From JBKBXU01 sp046313675 (GTDB taxonomy: Bacteria; Bacteroidota; Bacteroidia; Cytophagales; Cytophagaceae): DNA of 8,039 nt. This document shows, piece by piece, positions 1-5,643 of this stretch. Positions within the stretch are counted from its first letter, which is position 1. Each line of letters starts with the position of its first letter. The position numbers were made by a program, and so were the translations under genes. The stretch is taken from positions 1 through 8,039 of the forward strand of contig JBKBXU010000223.1 in assembly GCA_046313675.1 (NCBI GenBank). Direction: 5' to 3'. Below the pieces are notes generated by a model, which saw only the letters and a list, made by a program, of their open reading frames with translations, was not told the DNA's origin and did not search any database.

Positions 1-486
1 ATACTTATCCAGGCCACCTACCCATCCACCCAGACAAACCTGACCCAGGGGTGTATTATAGCAGTTACGCTTAGGATCCCAGCGAGGATTATCTTCACAC
101 ATGCAGGGATGCTGAAAATCTATCTTTTGAAAACTCCACATGTGGATTATTATTTCTGCGGTAAAGTCGCTATGCTCCAGCTCAGGGATTATAAAACTCC
201 GTTGATAAAGGCCTGGATCTACGGTCAACCAATCTTCACGCTGACTATTATTAGTAATCATTCGGAGGCATTGGGCGGCGTTGGGAACATTGTAAACATT
301 TACTACATTATCACCCCTGTTAACAACTATCTCTACCCCTTCTATTTGCATAGAATTAATAGAGGGGTTTTTACCAGGCATAGTGGTATTAGCTAATAAC
401 TGATCTAATCTTAAGTTAACATTTACCTGAGCCGTGGAGAAGCTTACGATACAATAAAGCAATAAAAAAACAACAATTTTTTTCAT
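1..486 (-). CDS. Secreted cysteine-rich protein of unknown function, copy 1 (gene B1), 3' end outside window
   Basis: This frame is open for 162 codons from ATG at 484-486 to the window edge, so the C-terminus is missing. Residues 1-20 form a Sec signal peptide (MKKIVVFLLL start, hydrophobic core, probable cleavage before Gln20 in STA-Q), so the product is exported. The mature part is very similar to the complete paralog at 1486-2130. Shared motifs include TTMPGKNPSINSMQIEG, NAAQCLRM, HPCMCED and GQVCLGGWVGGLDKY. I recognise no family. Cysteines at equivalent positions suggest disulfides in the periplasm or at the surface. The start lies only 5 nt after the stop of the lipoprotein gene at 492-1190, which implies co-transcription and translational coupling. 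The reading frame is certain; the function is unknown. Confidence 0.85.
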   Translation of the reverse strand, partial: MKKIVVFLLLYCIVSFSTAQVNVNLRLDQLLANTTMPGKNPSINSMQIEGVEIVVNRGDNVVNVYNVPNAAQCLRMITNNSQREDWLTVDPGLYQRSFIIPELEHSDFTAEIIIHMWSFQKIDFQHPCMCEDNPRWDPKRNCYNTPLGQVCLGGWVGGLDKY

Positions 487-491
487 AAAAA

Positions 492-1190
492 TTACTCATA
501 AAAAAATACCGTATTTTTATAACCATGAACATAATCGGAAAGCTTATGATTAATTACCACAACGTCTATCTTTTGATTACGATTAAAGTTATTATTCGCA
601 AATTCTACCTGAATTATGTTATCCGATAATACTTCCGGATATCGAACCTGATTATAGTGTACCGGTGATTCATAGCCCCTAAACTGGACACCTAAATATT
701 CTTTATATTTATTAAAGTTCTTCCCATATATTAAAATAACCGCATCATCACCGCCTTTTTTAGGAGAAATACTATCTACGTCAATCGAACCGGTAGTAAA
801 TTTTTTAATCTCAGAATAGGCAACATTGTCTTTTGAATCTATATTATATGCTCTGGCATAAAACTCCTTATTAAATCCCAAATCCTCGAATCGAGCCGTA
901 AAAGATAATGAACCATTAATAAAGCTCAATTCATCGTCCACTAAATTTTTATACATGTATTCATTTAAATTAAGATCCTCATCAGAACCCAATATTACAC
1001 CTGTTTCTTTGCGTGAATTTGTTGCCTTGGAAGGGAAACCACATCTAACACTTAATTTACCGCCATTGGGATAAACATATAACTCATTAAACCTATATGG
1101 ATACTCTTCCTCCTCTTTTTTACACCCACCGAACAGGGTTAGAATTAAAAGGCAAAAAACTGTAGCGACCTTAAAAAAGTGGTTTTTCAT
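492..1190 (-). CDS. Surface-type lipoprotein with FN3-like and IPT/TIG-like domains, copy 1 (gene A1)
   Basis: This is a 232-residue lipoprotein precursor. Residues 1-22 are a type II signal peptide ending LFGG, with lipobox Cys23. The following KKEEEE run resembles the lysine/acidic export signals of Bacteroidota surface lipoproteins, so outer-leaflet display is plausible. Residues ~30-133 look FN3-like, ending in FYARAYNIDSKDNVAYSE, a common pattern in Bacteroidota lipoproteins. Residues ~136-231 resemble an IPT/TIG immunoglobulin-like domain (VDSISPKKGGDDAVILIYG, then GKNF). No catalytic motif is visible, so a binding or structural role is likely. Such domains occur in glycan-binding lipoproteins of Sus-type systems, but no SusC/SusD genes lie in this window. 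It is the first gene of a pair with B1 and has its own TAnnTTTG promoter. Signal peptide and leader are almost identical to copy 2, while the mature part is clearly diverged. Confidence 0.85.
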   Translation of the reverse strand: MKNHFFKVATVFCLLILTLFGGCKKEEEEYPYRFNELYVYPNGGKLSVRCGFPSKATNSRKETGVILGSDEDLNLNEYMYKNLVDDELSFINGSLSFTARFEDLGFNKEFYARAYNIDSKDNVAYSEIKKFTTGSIDVDSISPKKGGDDAVILIYGKNFNKYKEYLGVQFRGYESPVHYNQVRYPEVLSDNIIQVEFANNNFNRNQKIDVVVINHKLSDYVHGYKNTVFFYE

Positions 1191-1223
1191 AGCTATTTTT
1201 GTATGTTTCTAAAATTCAGCAAA

Positions 1224-1231
1224 CAAAGATA
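1224..1231 (-). promoter_or_regulatory. Bacteroidota-type -7 promoter element for gene A1
   Basis: On the minus strand this reads TATCTTTG, an exact match to the Bacteroidota -7 consensus TAnnTTTG, 33 nt upstream of the gene A1 ATG. No clean -33 TTTG box is visible; the expected position falls in a T-rich stretch. The leader between promoter and start is A-rich and has no Shine-Dalgarno sequence, as is usual in this phylum. The same octamer stands at the same distance from gene A2. Confidence 0.65.
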
Positions 1232-1346
1232 AATAAAAAATTAAAATAAGGGATAAAAGTTGGAAATTTTTAGATTAAAATTCACCGAATAGATAAAAGT
1301 TAAAATCTGCGGTATAAAATGGAAAAAGCTTAGGGCTTTTAAATCA

Positions 1347-1372
1347 CCCGAGGTCCCGTTGGGTGACTCGGG
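1347..1372. repeat. GC-rich hairpin upstream of gene A1
   Basis: CCCGAG at 1347-1352 pairs with CTCGGG at 1367-1372, and a further CCC/GGG pairing closes around a GTT loop. It lies 157 nt upstream of the gene A1 start, behind the promoter. The second cassette has the corresponding hairpin at 2970-2999 with a longer, cleaner stem. There is no T-run directly after it in either direction, so a transcription terminator is possible but not supported; a REP-like palindrome fits as well. Confidence 0.6.
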
Positions 1373-1381
1373 GGTGGAGGG

Positions 1382-1425
1382 AAAAAAGATCCGAACAGAT
1401 ATTTGAAGCAGTTATATAATTATCA
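1382..1425. repeat. Decayed REP-like hairpin, relic 1
   Basis: An A-run is followed by GATCCGAACAGATATTTGAA and then CAGTTATATAATTATC. Aligned by eye, this follows the intact hairpin at 6229-6282 (A-run, GGTCCGAACGGACGTTCGAA, CCAG, T-run, ATC) almost base for base, with scattered substitutions that weaken the stem. I read it as a degenerate copy of the same palindrome in the same orientation. It sits at the junction between the two A-B cassettes. Confidence 0.6.
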
Positions 1426-1461
1426 AACATTCGTAATTGATTCCTGCCAGTGGCAACGGAT

Positions 1462-1478
1462 CCCGGAACAAGTCCGGG
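1462..1478. repeat. Short GC hairpin just downstream of gene B2 (three copies in window)
   Basis: CCCGGA, a 5-nt loop ACAAG and TCCGGG form a perfect 6-bp stem starting 8 nt beyond the gene B2 stop codon. Exact copies lie at 3086-3102 and 3495-3511, each in the same place relative to a dead gene B tail. No T-run follows on the minus strand, so intrinsic termination is doubtful. It could stabilise the mRNA 3' end or be another palindromic repeat. Confidence 0.6.
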
Positions 1479-1485
1479 AAACAGG

Positions 1486-2130
1486 TTAATTGAGAGTTTT
1501 CAGGTAGTGGCAGCGACAGAGCAGTTTTTTTTCAGCAATCAGATTTTTGCTCATTTCTCCGTTCCGGGAAGTACCTTCTATAGTATGCCTGAAGTAAGGT
1601 TTCCGTGATGGCTCAATGGTAAATGTTACTTGATACTTTTGGTCACAGTACTTATCCAGGCCACCTACCCATCCACCCAGACAAACCTGACCCAGGGGTG
1701 TATTATAGCAGTTACGCTTAGGATCCCAGCGGGGATCATCCTCGCACATGCAGGGATGCTGAAAATCTATCTTCTGGAAGCTCCGCATGTGGATTATTAT
1801 TTCTGCGGTAAAGTCGCTATGCGCCAATTCAGGAATTCCAAAACTACGCTGATAAAGACCGGCATCTACGGTTAACCATTCTTCACGCTGACTATTATTA
1901 GAAACCATGCGGAGGCATTGGGCTGCATTGGGAATAAAATAGGTTTTTTCAAAAGAAGGACCTTTAACATTAATCTCAATCCCTTCTATCTGCATAGAAT
2001 TAATGGAAGGGTTTTTCCCAGGCATAGTTGTGTTTGCAAATAAGCTTTCAAGACTTAGATTAACAGCCACCTGTGCATTTACAATAAAAAACCTAAAGAA
2101 AAAAAATACTAAAAGAAAAAATTTATTCAT
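1486..2130 (-). CDS. Secreted cysteine-rich protein of unknown function, copy 2 (gene B2), complete
   Basis: The chosen ATG (2128-2130) gives 214 residues. It overlaps the gene A2 stop by 8 nt and starts directly with a signal peptide (MNKFFLLVFF, very Phe-rich, probable cleavage before Gln20 in VNA-Q), matching the paralog B1. An upstream in-frame ATG at 2151 would add seven residues and overlap gene A2 by 29 nt; I consider it less likely. The mature protein has eight cysteines (72, 127, 129, 141, 150, 162, 205, 207), including a CMC and a CRC pair, which suggests disulfides or possibly metal binding. The central part is rich in Asp, Pro, Trp and Gly (HPCMCEDDPRWDPKRNCYN, then CLGGWVGGLDKYC). 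No known domain was recognised. Its coupling to a surface lipoprotein gene suggests the two products act together in the envelope; the role is unknown. Confidence 0.82.
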   Translation of the reverse strand: MNKFFLLVFFFFRFFIVNAQVAVNLSLESLFANTTMPGKNPSINSMQIEGIEINVKGPSFEKTYFIPNAAQCLRMVSNNSQREEWLTVDAGLYQRSFGIPELAHSDFTAEIIIHMRSFQKIDFQHPCMCEDDPRWDPKRNCYNTPLGQVCLGGWVGGLDKYCDQKYQVTFTIEPSRKPYFRHTIEGTSRNGEMSKNLIAEKKLLCRCHYLKTLN

Positions 2131-2815
2131 ATAAAAAACGTGTTTCTTCACCTAAAGAACCAATGTTTTCATTACATATATTATTTACTACAGTTACACT
2201 TATTTTATTATTAATTGTAAATCCCTGAGCATCAAATACTACTTGTATGACATTATCAGATAAAACTTGAGCAGGAACACTCTTATAGACGTACGAAGGC
2301 TCCCGTTGATGAAACTCAACTCTTAAATCTTCTTTATAATTATTGAAGTTTTTTCCATAAACAGCAATTATATCTTTATCCCCAGCTTGATTCGGAGTAA
2401 CACGATCTACATCTATACAGCCAGTATTGATTTTCTCTGGTTCTGAATAAACTATATTATCTTTGATATCAATATTATATGCCCTTACATAATATTGAGT
2501 ATTTAATTCTAACGATTCAAAATTGCCAACAAAAAACAGAACACCATCTACAAAACGTTCATCAATAAGTGTTTTAAAGAGATAACTATCCAAATTTACG
2601 TTTTCACTTGATCCTAAAATAAAGCCTGTTTCTTTTCTTTTATTAGTAGCACCTGAATAAACCCGTCCTTGCACATATAATTTACCACCTAATACATGTG
2701 TACTTAAAGAATAAAATCTATAGGGAATATATTCCTCTTCTTTTTTACACCCACCGAACAGGGTTAGGATTAAAAGGCAAAAAACTGTAGCGACGTTAAA
2801 AAAGTGGTTTTTCAT
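2123..2815 (-). CDS. Surface-type lipoprotein with FN3-like and IPT/TIG-like domains, copy 2 (gene A2)
   Basis: This 230-residue paralog of the lipoprotein at 492-1190 has a type II signal peptide ending LFGG, lipobox Cys23 and KKEEE immediately after it, consistent with export to the cell surface. The signal peptide differs from copy 1 at only one residue (Asn7 for Lys7). The mature chain has diverged widely but keeps landmarks: TNKRKETGFILGSSE, YYVRAYNIDIKDN ending the FN3-like part (~30-132), then VTPNQAGDKDIIAVYG, GKNF and VLSDNVIQV in the IPT/TIG-like part (~135-229). Two mature cysteines (133, 214) are absent from those positions in copy 1. The stop codon lies inside the start of gene B2 (8-nt overlap), so the two are probably translated together. 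No catalytic residues are evident; a ligand-binding or structural role is inferred. Confidence 0.85.
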   Translation of the reverse strand: MKNHFFNVATVFCLLILTLFGGCKKEEEYIPYRFYSLSTHVLGGKLYVQGRVYSGATNKRKETGFILGSSENVNLDSYLFKTLIDERFVDGVLFFVGNFESLELNTQYYVRAYNIDIKDNIVYSEPEKINTGCIDVDRVTPNQAGDKDIIAVYGKNFNNYKEDLRVEFHQREPSYVYKSVPAQVLSDNVIQVVFDAQGFTINNKISVTVVNNICNENIGSLGEETRFLYE

Positions 2816-2848
2816 AGCTATTTTTGTATGTTTCTAAAATTCAGCAAA

Positions 2849-2856
2849 CAAAGATA
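2849..2856 (-). promoter_or_regulatory. Bacteroidota-type -7 promoter element for gene A2
   Basis: The minus strand reads TATCTTTG, 33 nt upstream of the gene A2 ATG, identical in sequence and spacing to the element of gene A1. Conservation of this block while the coding parts diverged supports a functional promoter for each A-B pair. No Shine-Dalgarno sequence is present in the A-rich leader. Confidence 0.65.
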
Positions 2857-2969
2857 AATAAAAAATTAAAATAAGGGATAAAAGTTGAAAATTTTTAGAT
2901 TAAAATTCACCGAATAGATGAAAGTTAATATCTGCGGTATAGAATTGAAAAAGCTTAGGGCTTTCAAAT

Positions 2970-2999
2970 CCCCCGAGTCCCCTTTGGGAGACTCGGGGG
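2970..2999. repeat. Strong GC-rich hairpin upstream of gene A2
   Basis: CCCCCGAGT at 2970-2978 and ACTCGGGGG at 2991-2999 form a perfect 9-bp stem. Inside it CCC and GGG can pair around a TTT loop. It is the counterpart of the hairpin at 1347-1372: the loop and several bases differ but the palindrome is kept. It lies behind the promoter, between gene A2 and a dead gene B tail. Terminator function is not supported by a T-run. Confidence 0.65.
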
Positions 3000-3004
3000 T
3001 GGAG

Positions 3005-3296
3005 AAAAAAAGATCCGAACAGATATTTGAAGCAGTTATATAATTATCAAACATTCGTAATTGATTCCTGCAGGTGGCAACGGATCCCGGAACAAGTCCG
3101 GGAAACAGGTTAATTGAGAGTTTTCAGGTAGTATCAGCGACAGAGCAGTTTTTTTTCAGCAATCAGAATTTTTGTTCAATTCCCTGCATTCAGCTGACGA
3201 CTTTTTTCGATTAGCTAATACATAACGTTCAAACGACCTTGCCGGACTTGCGTGAGATTTAGGGAGGCCACAGTTCCGGCATCTGTTGGAGTCAAC
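3005..3296. repeat. Direct repeat of about 290 bp, copy 1
   Basis: This block matches 3413-3709. In order it contains a decayed REP-like hairpin (A-run then GATCCGAACAGATATTTGAA, about 3005-3050), the CCCGGA/TCCGGG hairpin (3086-3102), the dead tail of a gene B copy (3110-3184), and about 108 bp from ATTCAGCTGACGAC to GAGTCAAC (3188-3296) that I do not recognise. Its first ~175 bp also match 1382-1557 at the end of gene B2. Short frames in the last part lack a start or are interrupted, so I see no gene here. The region 3297-3412 that follows also has no supported feature. Confidence 0.8.
3110..3184 (-). pseudogene. Relic of a gene B 3' end, copy a
   Basis: The segment matches the last ~24 codons of gene B2 (1486-1557), including the stop codon and the codons for AEKKLL and YLKTLN. 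One inserted T just after the MSKN-equivalent codons shifts the frame, and the TGGCAG of the intact gene reads TATCAG here. No upstream gene B sequence is clearly recognisable. It is a leftover of a former gene B copy or of unequal recombination within the array. Confidence 0.65.
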
Positions 3297-3412
3297 CAAT
3301 TGCCAATTCGTGGTAAAGTCGTCATAGGAGATTTCTCAACACTATTACGAGCTTACCATTCGTACCAAATCCTTCAAACTGTTTATTATATTCTAAAAAT
3401 TAAAAAACTATA

Positions 3413-3709
3413 CTACAAAAAAAAGATCCGGACGTTCAAAGCAGGTTTATATTTTTCAAACATTTGTAATTGATTTCTGCCAGTGGCAACGGATCCCGGA
3501 ACAAGTCCGGGAAACAGGTTAATTGAGAGTTTTCAGGTAGTGGCAGCGAGCGACAGAGCAGTTTTTTTTTCAGCAATCAGAATTTTTGCTCATTTCCCGG
3601 TATTCAGCTGACGACTTTCTCGATTAACTAATAGATACACTTCGAACGACCTTGCCGGACTTGCGTAGGGTTTAGGGAGGCCACAGTTCCGGCATCTGTT
3701 GGAGTCAAC
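3413..3709. repeat. Direct repeat of about 290 bp, copy 2
   Basis: This is the second copy of the block at 3005-3296, with the same order of parts: a decayed hairpin (about 3416-3460, where GATCCG is followed directly by GACGTTCAAA), the CCCGGA/TCCGGG hairpin (3495-3511), a dead gene B tail (3519-3598), and the unrecognised ~108-bp segment (3602-3709). Small indels distinguish the copies, for instance an extra GCGA in the gene B tail. It lies upstream of the T9SS cargo gene and contains no intact gene. Confidence 0.8.
3519..3598 (-). pseudogene. Relic of a gene B 3' end, copy b
   Basis: The same gene B tail as at 3110-3184, again with the frameshifting extra T, plus a 4-nt insertion (GCGA) and an extra T in the T-run. 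It retains ATGAGCAAAAAT on the minus strand, as in gene B2, then goes out of frame. It is a dead fragment and shows that the B tail now exists in at least three places. Confidence 0.65.
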
Positions 3710-3715
3710 TACTGG

Positions 3716-3755
3716 AAAAAAAGAAAATAAGTCCGAATGTTATTCGCACCTGAGG
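3716..3755. repeat. Possible decayed REP-like hairpin, relic 4
   Basis: An A-rich run with one G is followed by AAGTCCGAATGTTATTCGCACCTG. GTCCGAAT and ATTCGCAC can pair with one mismatch. Order and bases recall the intact hairpin at 6229-6282 (A-run, GGTCCGAACG, CGTTCGAACC, AG), but the T-run is gone. This is the weakest member of the set. Confidence 0.4.
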
Positions 3756-3819
3756 GAATCACAATCAGCCAGATAAGGTAAATTTTTACCTCAAAACTTT
3801 TTTACAAAAAAACTTTCTT

Positions 3820-3827
3820 TTACTTTG
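3820..3827 (+). promoter_or_regulatory. Probable -7 promoter element for the T9SS cargo gene
   Basis: TTACTTTG lies 17 nt upstream of the ATG at 3845, one mismatch from TAnnTTTG. A T-rich stretch around 3797-3803 is at the right distance for a -33 element. The leader is short, A-rich and lacks a Shine-Dalgarno sequence. Confidence 0.5.
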
Positions 3828-3844
3828 CCGAAAAAATTACAGCT

Positions 3845-5299
3845 ATGAAAAAAAACCTTACAACTATTTTTATTTCTTTTTTAACTATACTCAACACCTA
3901 TGCCCAACCTGCACCGACAGGTTTAGTGAGTTACTATAAATTTGCTTCTACCAATAGCAGCTCTACCAAAATTGAAGATGAATCATCGAACGACAATGAT
4001 GGAGCTGTCACCAATGGCCTAGGCTTTATTACAGACAGGCACAACAACACGATGCAAGCCATACAGTTGGGAGGGGCTGACAACAATTACAATTACGTTA
4101 CCATAAACGGATCTTACAACAGAACTACGATCAATGCTATTAATGACATTTCTATATCAATATGGTACAAAAAGTCAGATAATTCAGGCTCAGATATCAA
4201 GCCAATTCTTACGGTAGAAGACAATTCCGGAAAATATTACAGCCTGGCCTATAATGTAACCAGTAATAAGGTCCAATGGTCTCATCACAATGGTACCACA
4301 GAAAGCATACCTATTGTTTCCACAACTACTCTAACTAATGATACCTGGTATAATCTCGCTTTTACCGTAGATTTAACGCTTAATATTGCAAAACTTTATG
4401 TGGATGGAGTTTTACAAGGGCAAAGTGAAACGGCCATCACCAAACCCGTCAACCCATCTATAAGACTTGCCCGAGGCCCCGGGTTTACTTCACCTAATTT
4501 TCCGGCTGATTTTGACGATCTCTATATTTATAACAACGTTTTATCCCTTTCTGAAATCACTGAGGTTAAAAATTATTGTGCAGCTACCTTGCCAACTGCT
4601 CAGGGAACCTCCAGATGTGGGTCAGGCACTGTAACAGTTTCGGCTACAGGAGGAACCAACTATAAATGGTATGCCGATAGTATCGGAGGCCAGCCTCTAC
4701 ATACCTCAAGCTCTTACCTGATAAATAATCTGAGTGTGACAGATACTTTTTATGTTAGCAATACTAATCTTTGCGAAAGCATAAGAGTGAAAGCTATAGC
4801 CATTATAAAGCCTCTTCCTGAAATTCCTGAAATTTCCGGAGTAACTACAGTGGAAGAAAATAGTTCTGAAACTTACACAGTAGAAGACCACGAGGGCTCA
4901 TCCTTTACCTGGCAGATTATTGGTGGCACTGGAAGTAGCACAAGCCCTGAAATTACTGTCCAATGGGGTTCGCATGGAGTTGGCCTTTTAACCGTAATAG
5001 AAACAGCGGATAACGGATGTACAAACACATCCAGTATTGAGGTTATCAAAACCACCACCGAAGAGCCTACAGCTACAAAAAACATCTCCATTTTGCCTTT
5101 GAAAATTTACCCAAATCCTTCTCAGGGAGTTCTAACTATTGACTATTCGGGAAGTATTAAAGAAGTATCATTAACCAATCTTTGGGGACAACAAGAAGTG
5201 TTTTTCAGCAAAGAGATTTCCACGAGCTTTAAAGGACTAGTATTTGTGGTACTTAAGACAGAGAACGAAATTTTTTCAGAAAAAGTGATTGTTCAGTAG
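3845..5299 (+). CDS. T9SS-secreted LamG/Ig-like/PKD-like multidomain protein
   Basis: This is a 484-residue secreted protein. Residues 1-20 are a Sec signal peptide (cleavage TYA-Q). Residues ~25-246 form a LamG/concanavalin A-like domain, seen from LVSYYKF at the start, ISIWYKK, WYNLAFTVD, KLYVDGVLQG and DFDDLYIYNNVLS near its end. Residues ~250-322 are an Ig-like domain of the type common in Bacteroidota (RCGSGTVTVSATGG, YKWY, with Cys258 and Cys310 as likely ends). Residues ~328-402 are PKD-like (FTWQIIGGTG, ITVQWG, NGC). Residues ~415-484 are a type A T9SS sorting domain with the YPNPSQGVLTI motif and a C-terminus ending EKVIVQ. The protein should cross the outer membrane by T9SS and be anchored or released there. 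LamG folds usually bind glycans or proteins; no hydrolase motif is seen, so it may be an adhesin or carbohydrate-binding protein. It stands alone as a single gene. The ligand is unknown. Confidence 0.9.
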   Translation: MKKNLTTIFISFLTILNTYAQPAPTGLVSYYKFASTNSSSTKIEDESSNDNDGAVTNGLGFITDRHNNTMQAIQLGGADNNYNYVTINGSYNRTTINAINDISISIWYKKSDNSGSDIKPILTVEDNSGKYYSLAYNVTSNKVQWSHHNGTTESIPIVSTTTLTNDTWYNLAFTVDLTLNIAKLYVDGVLQGQSETAITKPVNPSIRLARGPGFTSPNFPADFDDLYIYNNVLSLSEITEVKNYCAATLPTAQGTSRCGSGTVTVSATGGTNYKWYADSIGGQPLHTSSSYLINNLSVTDTFYVSNTNLCESIRVKAIAIIKPLPEIPEISGVTTVEENSSETYTVEDHEGSSFTWQIIGGTGSSTSPEITVQWGSHGVGLLTVIETADNGCTNTSSIEVIKTTTEEPTATKNISILPLKIYPNPSQGVLTIDYSGSIKEVSLTNLWGQQEVFFSKEISTSFKGLVFVVLKTENEIFSEKVIVQ

Positions 5300-5348
5300 A
5301 GGTTCGGCATCTTTGGCAAGAAATTGCTAAAGACACTCCGCTCTGATA

Positions 5349-5376
5349 ATAGGAACCGGGCGACAAAAAAATCAGG
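5349..5376. repeat. Collapsed copy of the REP-like element
   Basis: ATAGGAACCGGGC, a short A-run and ATCAGG follow one another here. At the intact right-hand hairpin the same ATAGGAACCGGGC (6214-6226) and ATCAGG (6280-6285) flank the whole palindrome. I read this as a third copy whose hairpin has been deleted between the A-run and ATCAGG. The preceding sequence (about 5318-5348, AAATTGCTAAAGACACTCCG) also resembles the flank of the left hairpin (about 5531-5556, AAGTTGCTAACAATACACTG). Apart from this and the Xre remnant, nothing else was recognised between 5300 and 5553. Confidence 0.55.
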
Positions 5377-5450
5377 ATTTCTTTTTATCTTTTTGTTACG
5401 TATTTTCGTTATATTATTAAAATAATAAAGGTTTTAGTATCTGATAAGAT

Positions 5451-5540
5451 ATGAGTACAGGTAAAATCATAGCGGATTTAAGAGAGCAAAAGGGCTGGTC
5501 TCAAACTGATTTGGCCAACCCTCTAGCGCGAAGTTGCTAA
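5451..5540 (+). pseudogene. Truncated Xre-family helix-turn-helix regulator
   Basis: The frame opens with MSTGKIIADLREQKGWSQ followed by TDLAN, the typical beginning of an HTH_3/Xre DNA-binding domain (helix 1 and the start of helix 2, with the GWSQ-DLA pattern). After about residue 23 the similarity stops. The frame runs seven more codons through CTAGCGCGAAGTTGCTAA and ends, leaving 29 residues, far too short for a working HTH. The junction coincides with the repeat flank that precedes the hairpin at 5554-5612, so insertion of, or recombination at, that repeat probably removed the rest of the gene. A functional micro-peptide is possible but unsupported. Confidence 0.65.
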
Positions 5541-5553
5541 CAATACACTGCTT

Positions 5554-5612
5554 GATAAAAAATAAAAAACTGGCGCGATGCTTTTAGCTCGTGCCTTTTT
5601 TATTTTTTGCAG
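5554..5612. repeat. Left REP-like hairpin of the transposase, also a possible bidirectional terminator
   Basis: The outer arms A6-T-A6 (5557-5569) and T6-A-T6 (5596-5608) are perfectly complementary. The inner stem GGCGCGA-GC (5572-5580 region) pairs with GC-TCGTGCC (to 5595) around a TTTTA loop, with one bulge and one G-U pair. GAT precedes and GCAG (5609-5612) follows. With a T-run after a GC stem on both strands, it could terminate transcription in both directions: for the convergent transposase gene, which ends at 5644, and for transcripts from the left. It is the inverted counterpart of the hairpin at 6226-6284. Confidence 0.8.
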
Positions 5613-5643
5613 AATGTTGGTGGTTTACCTAAATCATCCCATG

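Larger units (their letters stand above)
1..3182. repeat. Tandem duplication of the A-B cassette (period about 1.63 kb)
   Basis: Two copies of the lipoprotein/secreted-protein pair lie head to tail. The lipoprotein starts are 1625 bp apart, and matching positions in the gene B core are about 1647 bp apart. Identity is not uniform. The gene B core (about 4-290 versus 1651-1937) and the junction segment (about 1112-1557 versus 2737-3182: lipoprotein signal peptide, leader, promoter, hairpins and gene B tail) are nearly identical. The mature lipoprotein coding regions and the gene B signal peptides have diverged. The sequence shows duplication; gene conversion or diversifying selection as the cause of the mosaic is inference. 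Confidence 0.85.

Noticed and set aside
109..396. Plus-strand open frames opposite genes B1 and B2 (109-396, 1630-1875)
   Set aside because: Both are antisense shadows of the duplicated gene B. Their similarity to each other only reflects the duplication, while the minus frames have signal peptides and operon context.
2131..2151. Upstream in-frame ATG giving a seven-residue longer gene B2
   Set aside because: The extension (MKKHVFY) would overlap the lipoprotein gene by 29 nt. The ATG at 2128-2130 gives a signal peptide aligned with the paralog B1 and a short 8-nt overlap.
2866..3054. A 62-codon minus-strand open frame upstream of gene A2
   Set aside because: It runs through the promoter, the GC hairpin and the decayed REP-like hairpin, and its translation has no protein-like character.
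3252..3473. A 73-codon plus-strand open frame across the 290-bp repeats
   Set aside because: It crosses a repeat boundary, has no start signals, and the second repeat copy does not preserve it.
1382..3709. CRISPR array suggested by recurring short palindromic segments
   Set aside because: Only a few copies exist, spacings are irregular, the units are hundreds of bases long, and no cas gene is present.
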